From Euwallacea fornicatus (Eukaryota > Arthropoda > Insecta > Coleoptera > Curculionidae), in NCBI RefSeq assembly GCF_040115645.1, contig NW_027096075.1, positions 173,725 through 237,724 of the forward strand: 64,000 nt of DNA, in the 5' to 3' direction. Positions within the stretch are counted from its first letter, which is position 1. Each line of letters begins with the position of its first letter. A program made the translations under genes and the position numbers. Positions 14,701 to 25,145 of the stretch are shown here, one piece after another. The notes beneath the pieces are model-generated. The model worked only from the letters and a program-made list of their open reading frames with translations. It was not told where the DNA came from and did not search any database.

Positions 14701-15147
14701 CTCAAACACACATCTTTCGTGACCTTTCAAGATTTGAACCTCCGTAACTTCGGCAAATGAGCTTCAAATACCTTCAAAATTTGACCACAGAATCACCTCG
14801 ACGAGCTCGTGAATATGACAAATAAGGCTTCAATGTATCTTGGTGAGTTTTCCAGAAAACGAGTGATTTATGTGCACAAACACACTTCTTTCGTGACTTT
14901 TCAAGATTTGAACCTCCGTAACTTCGGCAAATGTGCTTCAAATTGCTTAAAAAATTGATCATAGAATCACCTCGTTGAGCTCTTCATCATGACTCATAAG
15001 GCTTCATTATATCTTGGTGAGTTTTCTAGAAAACGAGTAATTTATGTGCTCAAACACACATCTTTCGTGACTTTTCAAGCTTTGAACCTCCGTAACTTCG
15101 GCAAATGTGCTTCAAATTGCTTAAAAAATTGATCATAGAATCATCTC
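11703..15147 (+). repeat. Segmental duplication of 174-bp units, copy A (about 3.4 kb)
   Basis: It matches 15,706-19,150 at an offset of 4,003 bp (23 x 174 + 1), again including the 175-bp marker unit (12,406 here, 16,409 in copy B). The left limit is an A/G difference in TATATCTTGG against TGTATCTTGG. The right limit is CTCGTTTAGC here against CTCGTTGAGC at 19,150. The later part (12,371-14,969) also matches 6,106-8,704. Confidence 0.85.
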
Positions 15148-15773
15148 GTTTAGCTCTTCATCATGACTCATAAGGCTTCATTATATCTTGGTGAGTTTTC
15201 TAGAAAACGAGTAATTTATGTGCTCAAACATACTTCTTTCGTGACTTTTCAAGCTTTCAACCTCCGTAACTTCGGCAAATTAGCTCCAACTACCTTCAAA
15301 ATTTGACCACAGAATCACCTCGACGAGTAATTTAACACGACTAATTAGGCTTCATTGTATCTTGGTGAGTTTTCCAGAAAACGAGTAATTTATGTGCACA
15401 AACACACTTCTTTCGTGACTTTTCAAGTTTTGAACCACCGTAACTTCGGCAAATGAGCTCCAACTACCTTCAAAATTTGACCACAGAATCACCTTGACGA
15501 GCTCGTGAATAAGACAAATAAGGCTTCATTGTATCTTGGTGAGTTTTCCAGAAAACGAGTAATTTATGTGCACAAACACATATCTTTCGTGACTTTTCAA
15601 GCTATGAACCTACGTAACTTCGGCAAATGAGCTCCAACTACCTTCAAAATTTGACCACAGAATCACCTCGACGAGTAATTTAACACGACTAATAAGGCTT
15701 CATTGTATCTTGGTGAGTTTTCTAGAAAACGAGTAATTTATGTGCTCAAACACACATCTTTCGTGACTTTTCA
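13194..15773 (+). repeat. 7-mer (1,218-bp) tandem duplication
   Basis: The seven-unit segment starting near 13,240 is repeated directly from about 14,460 at +1,218 bp. Tracer variants CTTTCAACCTCC, CGACTAATTAGGC and CACCTTGACGAGC occur once in each copy (near 14,036 and 15,254; 14,122 and 15,340; 14,274 and 15,492). The second copy ends near 15,770, where CAAGATTTGAAC switches to CAAGCTTTGAAC. Confidence 0.85.
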
Positions 15774-18700
15774 AGCTTTGAACCTCCGTAATTTCGGCAA
15801 ATGAGCTGCAACTATCTTCAAAATTTGACCACAGAATCATCTCAACGAGCTCTTTAACACGACTAAGAAGGCTTCATTATATCTTTGTGAGTTTTCTAGA
15901 AAACGAGTAATTTATGTGCTCAAACACACATCTTTCGTGACTTTTCAAGCTTTGAACCTCCGTAACTTCGGCAAATGAGCTCCAAATACCTTCAAAATTT
16001 TACCACAGAATCACCTCGACGAGCTCTTTAACACGACTAAGAAGGCTTCATTGTATCTTGGTGAGTTTTCTAGAAAACGAGTAATTTATGTGCTCAAACA
16101 CACATCTTTCGTGACTTTTCAAGTTTTGAACCTCCGTAACTTCGGCAAATGAGCTGCAACTACCTTCAAAATTTGACCGCAGAATCATCTCAACGAGCTC
16201 TTTAACACGACTAAGAAGGCTTCATTATATCTTGGTGAGTTTTCTAGAAAACGAGTAATTTATGTGCTCAAACACACATCTTTCGTGACTTTTCAAGCTT
16301 TGAACCTCCGTAACTTCGGCAAATGAGCTCCAAATACCTTCAAAATTTTACCACAGAATCACCTCGACGAGCTCTTTAACAAGACTAAGAAGGCATCATT
16401 GTATCTTGGTGAATTTTTGTAGAAAACTAGTAATTTATGTGCTCAAACACACATCTTTCGTGACTTTTCAAGATTTGAACCTCCGTAAGTTCGGCAAATG
16501 TGCTTCAAATTGCTTAAAAAATTGATCATAGAATAATCTCGTTTAGCTCTTCATCATGACTCATAAGGCTTCATTATATCTCGGTGAGTTTTCTAGAAAA
16601 CGAGTAATTTATGTGCTCAAACACACATCTTTCGTGACTTTTCAAGCTTTGAACCTCCGTAACTTCGGCAAATGTGCTTCAAATTGCTTAAAAAATTGAT
16701 CATAGAATCATCTCGTTTAGCTCTTCATCATGACTCATAAGGCTTCATTGTATCTTGGTGAGTTTTCTAGAAAACGAGTAATTTATGAGCTCAAACATAC
16801 TTCTTTCGTGACTTTTCAAGATTTGAACCTCCGTAAGTTCGGCAAATGTGCTTCAAATTGCTTAAAAAATTGATAATAGAATAATCTCGTTTAGCTCTTC
16901 ATCATGACTCATAAGGCTTCATTGTATCTTGGTGAGTTTTCTAGAAAACGAGTAATTTATGTGCTCAAACACACATCTTTCGTGACTTTTCAAGTTTTGA
17001 ACCTCCGTAACTTCGGCAAATGAGCTGCAACTACCTTCAAAATTTGACCACAGAATCATCTCAACGAGCTCTTTAACATGACAAATAAGGCTTCATTGTA
17101 TCTTGGTGAGTTTTCTAGAAAACGAGTAATTTATGTGCTCAAGCACACATCTTTCGTGACTTTTCAAGATTTGAACCTCCGTAACTTCGGCAAATTAGCT
17201 CCAACTACCTTCAAAATTTGACCACAGAATCACCTCGACGAGTAATTTAACACGACTAATAAGGCTTCATTGTATCTTGGTGAGTTTTCTAGAAAACGAG
17301 TAATTTATGTGCTCAAACACACATCTTTCGTGACTTTTCAAGATTTGAACCTCCGTAACTTCGGCAAATGTGCTTCAAATTGCTTAAAAAATTGATCATA
17401 GAATCACCTCGTTGAGCTCTTCATCATGACTCATAAGGCTTCATTATATCTTGGTGAGTTTTCTAGAAAACGAGTAATTTATGTGCTCAAACACACATCT
17501 TTCGTGACCTTTCAAGATTTGAACCTCCGTAACTTCGGCAAATGAGCTTCAAATACCTTCAAAATTTGACCACAGAATCACCTCGACGAGCTCGTGAATA
17601 TGACAAATAAGGCTTCAATGTATCTTGGTGAGTTTTCCAGAAAACGAGTGATTTATGTGCACAAACACACTTCTTTCGTGACTTTTCAAGATTTGAACCT
17701 CCGTAACTTCGGCAAATGTGCTTCAAATTGCTTAAAAAATTGATCATAGAATCACCTCGTTGAGCTCTTCATCATGACTCATAAGGCTTCATTATATCTT
17801 GGTGAGTTTTCTAGAAAACGAGTAATTTATGTGCTCAAACACACATCTTTCGTGACTTTTCAAGCTTTGAACCTCCGTAACTTCGGCAAATGTGCTTCAA
17901 ATTGCTTAAAAAATTGATCATAGAATCATCTCGTTTAGCTCTTCATCATGACTCATAAGGCTTCATTATATCTTGGTGAGTTTTCTAGAAAACGAGTAAT
18001 TTATGTGCTCAAACATACTTCTTTCGTGACTTTTCAAGCTTTCAACCTCCGTAACTTCGGCAAATTAGCTCCAACTACCTTCAAAATTTGACCACAGAAT
18101 CACCTCGACGAGTAATTTAACACGACTAATTAGGCTTCATTGTATCTTGGTGAGTTTTCCAGAAAACGAGTAATTTATGTGCACAAACACACTTCTTTCG
18201 TGACTTTTCAAGTTTTGAACCACCGTAACTTCGGCAAATGAGCTCCAACTACCTTCAAAATTTGACCACAGAATCACCTTGACGAGCTCGTGAATAAGAC
18301 AAATAAGGCTTCATTGTATCTTGGTGAGTTTTCCAGAAAACGAGTAATTTATGTGCACAAACACATATCTTTCGTGACTTTTCAAGCTATGAACCTACGT
18401 AACTTCGGCAAATGAGCTCCAACTACCTTCAAAATTTGACCACAGAATCACCTCGACGAGTAATTTAACACGACTAATAAGGCTTCATTGTATCTTGGTG
18501 AGTTTTCTAGAAAACGAGTAATTTATGTGCTCAAACACACATCTTTCGTGACTTTTCAAGATTTGAACCTCCGTAACTTCGGCAAATGTGCTTCAAATTG
18601 CTTAAAAAATTGATCATAGAATCACCTCGTTGAGCTCTTCATCATGACTCATAAGGCTTCATTATATCTTGGTGAGTTTTCTAGAAAACGAGTAATTTAT

Positions 18701-19150
18701 GTGCTCAAACACACATCTTTCGTGACCTTTCAAGATTTGAACCTCCGTAACTTCGGCAAATGAGCTTCAAATACCTTCAAAATTTGACCACAGAATCACC
18801 TCGACGAGCTCGTGAATATGACAAATAAGGCTTCAATGTATCTTGGTGAGTTTTCCACAAAACGAGTGATTTATGTGCACAAACACACTTCTTTCGTGAC
18901 TTTTCAAGATTTGAACCTCCGTAACTTCGGCAAATGTGCTTCAAATTGCTTAAAAAATTGATCATAGAATCACCTCGTTGAGCTCTTCATCATGACTCAT
19001 AAGGCTTCATTATATCTTGGTGAGTTTTCTAGAAAACGAGTAATTTATGTGCTCAAACACACATCTTTCGTGACTTTTCAAGCTTTGAACCTCCGTAACT
19101 TCGGCAAATGTGCTTCAAATTGCTTAAAAAATTGATCATAGAATCATCTC
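15706..19150 (+). repeat. Segmental duplication of 174-bp units, copy B (about 3.4 kb)
   Basis: Partner of 11,703-15,147. I found one clear private substitution, TTTTCCACAAAACG near 18,857, where every other copy has TTTTCCAGAAAACG. It contains copy 3 (16,374-18,972) of the block seen first at 6,106-8,704. Near-perfect identity over more than 3 kb implies duplication recent compared with the divergence between neighbouring monomers. Confidence 0.85.
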
Positions 19151-19931
19151 GTTGAGCTCTTCATCATGACTCATAAGGCTTCATTATATCTCGATGAGTT
19201 TTCTAGAAAACGAGTAATTTATGTGCTCAAACACACATCTTTCGTGAATTTTCAAGCTTTGAACGTCCGTAACTTCGGCAAATGAGCTCCAAATAGCTTC
19301 AAAATTTTACCACAGAATCATCTCGACGAGCACTTTAACACGACTAATAAGGCTTCATTGTATCTTGGTGAGTTTTCTAGAAAACGAGTAATTTATGTGC
19401 TCAAACACACATCTTTCGTGACTTTTCAAGCTTTGAACCTCCGTAACTTCGGCAAATGTGCTTCAAATTGCTTAAAAAATTGATCATAGAATCATCTCGT
19501 TTAGCTCTTCATCATGACTCATAAGGCTTCATTATATCTCGGTGAGTTTTCTAGAAAACGAGTAATTTATGTGCTCAAACAAACATCTTTCGTGAATTTT
19601 CAAGCTTTGAACGTCCGTAACTTCGGCAAATGAGCTCCAAATAGCTTCAAAATTTTACCACAGAATCACCTCGACGAGCACTTTAACACGACTAATAAGG
19701 CTTCATTGTATCTTGGTGAGTTTTCTAGAAAACGAGTAATTTATGTGCTCAAACACACTTCTTTCGTGACTTTTCAAATTTTGAACCTCCGTAACGTCGG
19801 CAAATGAGCTCCAAATAGCTTCAAAATTTTACCACAGACAGAATCACCTCGATGAACTCTTTAACACAACTAATGAGGCTTCATTGTATCTTGGTGAGAT
19901 TTCTAGATAACGAGTAATTTATGTGCACAAA
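19151..19931 (+). repeat. Diverged edge of the 174-bp array
   Basis: The last four to five units before the junction carry more private changes than the interior. Examples are CAAACAAACATC near 19,579, CCGTAACGTCGG near 19,790, a tandem CAGA duplication at 19,835-19,842, and GATGAACTC, ACACAACTAATGAGG, GTGAGATTTC and TAGATAACGAG in the final unit. The final unit stops after its base 88. Edge units are expected to escape homogenisation, so this suggests a real, long-standing array end and not an assembly join. Confidence 0.8.
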
Positions 19932-19940
19932 TAGGACAGC
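19926..19940. other. Sharp junction between the 174-bp and 246-bp satellites
   Basis: Sequence up to GTGCACAAA (ending 19,931) belongs to base 88 of a 174-bp unit. From TAGGACAGCC (starting 19,932) onward it is the 246-bp family, entered two bases before the unit start used here. There is no linker, transposon end, target-site duplication or obvious homology between the families at the breakpoint. This resembles end joining between two satellites or invasion of one by the other. Direction and age cannot be read from one breakpoint. Confidence 0.9.
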
Positions 19941-20874
19941 CGAATTGGCGATTTGTCGTTTATGGCCCCATTAGGCTTATTTTGCTAAAAGGACACGATT
20001 TGAACAAAAGTACTCGTAACATTGTTGAAATAACGTCACAGCTTTGGTTAACGGTCAATTTCCGACGAACCTCGCCGATTTGACGGAATTGACGATGTTA
20101 AAACTCAGGATTGATCGAAATGAAGGAAAGAGCCCTAAATCGTGCGATTTAGAGGATTTGGACAAAAATTGACTGTTCTAGGACAGCCGAATTGGCAATT
20201 TGTCGTTTATGGCCCCATTAGGCTTATTTTGCTAAAAGGACACGATTTGAACAAAAGTACTCGTAACATTGTTGAAATAACGTCACAGCTTTGGTTAACG
20301 GTCAATTTCCAATGAAACTCGCCGATTTTACGTAATTGACGATTTTGAAACTCAGGAATGATCGAAATGATGGAAATAGCCCTAAATCGTCCGATTTACA
20401 CGATTTGGACAAAACCTGACTGTTCTAGGACAGCCAAGTTGACGATTTGTCGTTTAAGGCCCCATTAGGCTTATTTTGCTAAAAGGAGACGATTTGAACA
20501 AAATTACTCGTAGCGTTGTTGAAATAACGTCAAAGCACGGCTAACGGTCAATTTCCGACGAATGTCGCCGATTTCACAGAATTGGCGATTTTGAAACTCA
20601 GGATTGATCGAAATGAAGGAAATAGCCCTAAATCGTGTGATTTACATGATTAGGACAAAAACTGACTGTTCTAGGACAGCCAAGTTGACGATTTGTCGTT
20701 TAAGGCCCCATTAGGCTTATTTTGCTAAAAGGATACGATTTGAACAAAAGTACTCGTAACATTGTTGAAATAACGTCACAGCATGGTTAACGGTCAATTT
20801 CCAATGAAACTCGCCGATTTCACGGAATTGACGATTTTTAAGCTCAGGATTGATCGAAATGATGGAAATAGCCC

Positions 20875-20890
20875 TAAATCGTGCGATTTA
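20875..20890. repeat. Inverted repeat of the 246-bp unit (representative)
   Basis: TAAATCGTGCGATTTA has 7-bp complementary arms around a TG centre. It is present at unit positions 202-217 in most 246-bp units. Sub-variants change the left arm (AAATCATGCG, AACTCGTGCG) or the TG centre with flank (AAATCGTCCGATTT). This is the main dyad I see in this monomer. Its role is unknown. Confidence 0.8.
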
Positions 20891-20959
20891 CAGGATTTGG
20901 ACAAAAACTGACTGTTCTAGGACAGCCTAATTGGCGATTTGTCGTTTTTGGCCCCATTA

Positions 20960-23900
20960 GGCTTATTTTGCTAAAAGGAGACGATTTGAATAAAATTGCT
21001 CATAGAGTTGTTGAAATAACGTCAAAACATGGTTAACGGTCAATTTCCGACGAACCTCGCCGATTTCACGGAATTGACGATGTTAAAACTCAGGATTGAT
21101 CGAAATGAAGAAAAGAGCCCTAAATCGTGCGATTGACAGGATTTGGACAAAAATTGACTGTTCTAGGACAGCCAAGTTGACGATTTGTCGTTTAAGGCCC
21201 CATTAGACTTATTTTGCTAAAAGGAGACTATTTGAACAAAAGTACTCGTAGCGTTGTTGAAATAACGTTAAAGCATGGTTAAAGGTTAATTTCCGACGAA
21301 ACTCGCCGATTTCACGGAAGTGACGATTTTAAAACTCAGGATTGATCGAAATGATGGAAATAGCCCTAAATCGTGCGATTTACACGATTTGGACAAAAAT
21401 TAACTGTTCTAGCACAGCCGAATTGGCAATCTGTCGTTTATGGCCCCATTAGGCTTATTTTGCTAAAAGGAGACGATTTGAACAAAATTGCTCGTAGCGT
21501 TGTTGAAATAACGTCAAAGAATGGCTAACGGTCAATTTCCGACGAAAGACGCCGATTTCAGGGAATTGTCGATTTTGAAACTCAGGATTGATCGAAATGA
21601 TGGAAATAGCCCTAAATCGTGCGATTTACAGAATTTGGACAAAAACTGACTGTTCTAGGACAGCCAAGTTGACGATTTGTCGTTTAAGGCCCCATTAGGC
21701 TTATTTTGCTAAAAGGAGACGATTTAAACAAAATTGCTCGTATCGTTGTTGAAATAACGTCAAAGCATGGCTAACGGTCAATTTCCGACGAACCTCGCCG
21801 ATTTCACGGAATTGACGATGTTAAAACTCAGGATTGATCGAAATGAAGGAAAGAGCCCTAAATCGTGCGATTTACAGGATTTGGACAAAAACTGACTGTT
21901 CTAGGACAGCCGAATTGGCGATTTGTCGTTTATGGCCCCATTAGGCTTATTTTGCTAAAAGGAGACGATTTGAACAAAATTGCTCGTAGCGTTGTTGAAA
22001 TAACGTTAAAGCATGGTTAAAGGTTAATTTCCGACGAAACTCGCCGATTCCACGGAAGTGACGATTTTAAAACTCAGGATTGATCGAAATGATGGAAATA
22101 GCCCTAAATCGTGCGATTTTCACGATTTGGACAAAAACTGACTGTTCTAGGACAGCCGAATTGGCAATTTGTCGTTTTTGGCCCCATTAGGCTTATTTTG
22201 CTAAAAGGACACGATTTGAACAAAATTGCTCGTAACGTTGTTGAAATAACGTCAAAGAATGGCTAACGGTCAATTTCCGACGAAAGTCGCCGATTTCACG
22301 GAATTGACGATTTTGAAACTCAGGAATGATCGAAATGATGGAAATAGCCCTAAATCGTGCGATTTGCAGGATTTGGACAAAAACTGACTGTTCTAGGACA
22401 GCCGAATTGGCAATTTGTCGTTTATGGCCCCATTAGGCTTATTTTGCTAAAAGGAGACAATTTGAACAAAATTACTCGTAGCGTTGTTGAAATAACGACA
22501 AAACATGGTTAAAGGTCAATTTCCGACGAAAGACGCCGATTTCAGGGAATTGTCGATTTTGAAACTCAGGATTGATCGAAATGATGGAAATAGCCCTAAA
22601 TCGTGCGATTTACAGAATTTGGACAAAAACTGACTGTTCTAGGACAGCCAAGTTGACGATTTGTCGTTTAAGGCCCCATTAGGCTTATTTTGCTAAAAGG
22701 AGACGATTTAAACAAAATTGCTCGTATCGTTGTTGAAATAACGTCAAAGCATGGCTAACGGTCAATTTCCGACGAACCTCGCCGATTTCACGGAATTGAC
22801 GATGTTAAAACTCAGGATTGATCGAAATGAAGGAAAGAGCCCTAAATCGTGCGATTTACAGGATTTGGACAAAAACTGACTGTTCTAGGACAGCCGAATT
22901 GGCGATTTGTCGTTTATGGCCCCATTAGGCTTATTTTGCTAAAAGGAGACGATTTGAACAAAATTGCTCGTAGCGTTGTTGAAATAACGTTAAAGCATGG
23001 TTAAAGGTTAATTTCCGACGAAACTCGCCGATTCCACGGAAGTGACGATTTTAAAACTCAGGATTGATCGAAATGATGGAAATAGTCCTAAATCGTGCGA
23101 TTTTCACGATTTGGACAAAAACTGACTGTTCTAGGACAGCCGAATTGGCAATTTGTCGTTTTTGGCCCCATTAGGCTTATTTTGCTAAAAGGACACGATT
23201 TGAACAAAATTGCTCGTAACGTTGTTGAAATAACGTCAAAGAATGGCTAACGGTCAATTTCCGACGAAAGTCGCCGATTTCACGAAATTGACGATTTTAA
23301 AACTTAGGATTGGTCGAAATGATGGAAATAGCCCTAAATCGTCCGATTTACAGGATTTGGACAAAAACTGACTGTTCTAGGACAGCCGAATTGACGATTT
23401 GAACAAACGTACTCGTAACATTGTTGAAATAACGTCACAGCTTTGGTTAACGGTCAATTTCCAATGAAACTCGCCGATTTCACGTAATTGACGATTTTGA
23501 AACTCAGGAATGATCGAAATGATCGAAATAGCCCTAAATCGTGCGATTTACAGGATTTGGACAAAAACTGACTGTTCTAGGACAGCCGAATTGGCGATTT
23601 GTCGTTTATGGCCCCATTAGGCTTATTTTGCTAAAAGGAGACGATTTGAACAAAATTGCTCTTAGCGTTGTTGAAATAACGTTAAAGCATGGTTAAAGGT
23701 TAATTTCCGACGAAACTCGCCGATTCCACGGAAGTGACGATTTTAAAACTCAGGATTGATCGAAATGATGGAAATAGTCCTAAATCGTGCGATTTTCACG
23801 ATTTGGACAAAAACTGACTGTTCTAGGACAGCCGAATTGGCAATTTGTCGTTTTTGGCCCCATTAGGCTTATTTTGCTAAAAGGACACGATTTGAACAAA

Positions 23901-25145
23901 ATTGCTCGTAACGTTGTTGAAATAACGTCAAAGAATGGCTAACGGTCAATTTCCGACGAAAGTCGCCGATTTCACGAAATTGACGATTTTAAAACTTAGG
24001 ATTGGTCGAAATGATGGAAATAGCCCTAAATCGTCCGATTTACAGGATTTGGACAAAAACTGACTGTTCTAGGACAGCCGAATTGACGATTTGAACAAAC
24101 GTACTCGTAACATTGTTGAAATAACGTCACAGCTTTGGTTAACGGTCAATTTCCAATGAAACTCGCCGATTTCACGGAAGTGACGATTTTGAAATTCAGG
24201 AATGATCGAAATGATGGAAATAGCCCTAAATCATGCGATTTAAACGATTTGGACAAAAACTAACTGTTCTAGCACAGCCGAATTGGCAATCTGTCGTTTA
24301 TGGCCCCATTAGGTTTATTTTGCTAAAAGGAGACGATTTGAACAAAAGTACTCATAATATTGTTGAAATAACGTCACAGCTTTGGTTAACGGTCAATTTC
24401 CAATGAAACTCGCCGATTTCACGTAATTGACGATTTTGAAATTCAGGAATGATCGAAATGATGGAAATAGCCCTAAATCATGCGATTTAAACGATTTGGA
24501 CAAAAACTAACTGTTCTAGCACAGCCGAATTGGCAATCTGTCGTTTATGGCCCCATTAGGCTTATTTTGCTAAAAGGAGACGATTTGAATAAAATTGCTC
24601 ATAGAGTTGTTGAAATAACGTCAAAACATGGTTAACGGTCAATTTCCGACGAACCTCGCCGATTTCACGGAATTGACGATGTTAAAACTCAGGATTGATC
24701 GAAATGAAGAAAAGAGCCCTAAATCGTGCGATTGACAGGATTTGGACAAAAATTGACTGTTCTAGGACAGCCAAGTTGACGATTTGTCGTTTAAGGCCCC
24801 ATTAGACTTATTTTGCTAAAAGGAGACTATTTGAACAAAAGTACTCGTAGCGTTGTTGAAATAACGTTAAAGCATGGTTAAAGGTTAATTTCCGACGAAA
24901 CTCGCCGATTTCACGGAAGTGACGATTTTAAAACTCAGGATTGATCGAAATGATGGAAATAGCCCTAAATCGTGCGATTTACACGATTTGGACAAAAATT
25001 AACTGTTCTAGCACAGCCGAATTGGCAATCTGTCGTTTATGGCCCCATTAGGCTTATTTTGCTAAAAGGAGACGATTTGAACAAAATTGCTCGTAGCGTT
25101 GTTGAAATAACGTCAAAGAATGGCTAACGGTCAATTTCCGACGAA
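20960..25145 (+). repeat. Spaced duplication at 3,599 bp in the 246-bp array
   Basis: The segment from about 20,960 to 21,546 recurs from about 24,559 to 25,145, shifted by 3,599 bp. Shared rare spellings are GAATAAAATTGC, GCTCATAGAGTTG and CCCCATTAGACTTA (21,202 and 24,801). The entry covers both copies and the sequence between them. Confidence 0.75.
21531..23283 (+). repeat. 4-mer (984-bp) tandem higher-order repeat
   Basis: The segment 21,531-22,299 recurs at 22,515-23,283, an offset of 984 bp (4 x 246). The uncommon AAGACGCCGATTTCAGGG spelling marks both starts (21,547 and 22,531). I see one substitution, AATAGCCC against AATAGTCC near 23,066. A third copy of the marker is at 25,392. Confidence 0.82.

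Larger units (their letters stand above)
1..19931 (+). repeat. 174-bp satellite array (about 114 head-to-tail units)
   Basis: Unit starts at 1, 175 and 349 give a 174-bp period that holds to the junction at 19,931, with rare 175-bp units. All units face the same way and no foreign sequence interrupts them. Landmarks within a unit, counted from position 1, are GAGCTC near 11, AAGGCTTCATT near 32, the palindrome GTTTTCTAGAAAAC at 55-68, CATCTTTCGTGAC near 93 and CTTCGGCAAATG near 130. Two main unit types exist: one has GAGCTCCAACTACC followed by TTTGACCACAGAATCA, the other has GTGCTTCAAATTGC followed by TTGATCATAGAATCA and CTTCATCATGACTC. A hand-counted consensus is about 37% GC. The period is close to one nucleosome, as in many centromeric satellites. 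That it is centromeric is an inference, and I do not recognise the family. No coding potential is supported. Confidence 0.97.

Noticed and set aside
1..19931. CRISPR-like array of regular repeats
   Set aside because: The units are contiguous 174-bp monomers without unique spacers, and no cas-like gene is present.
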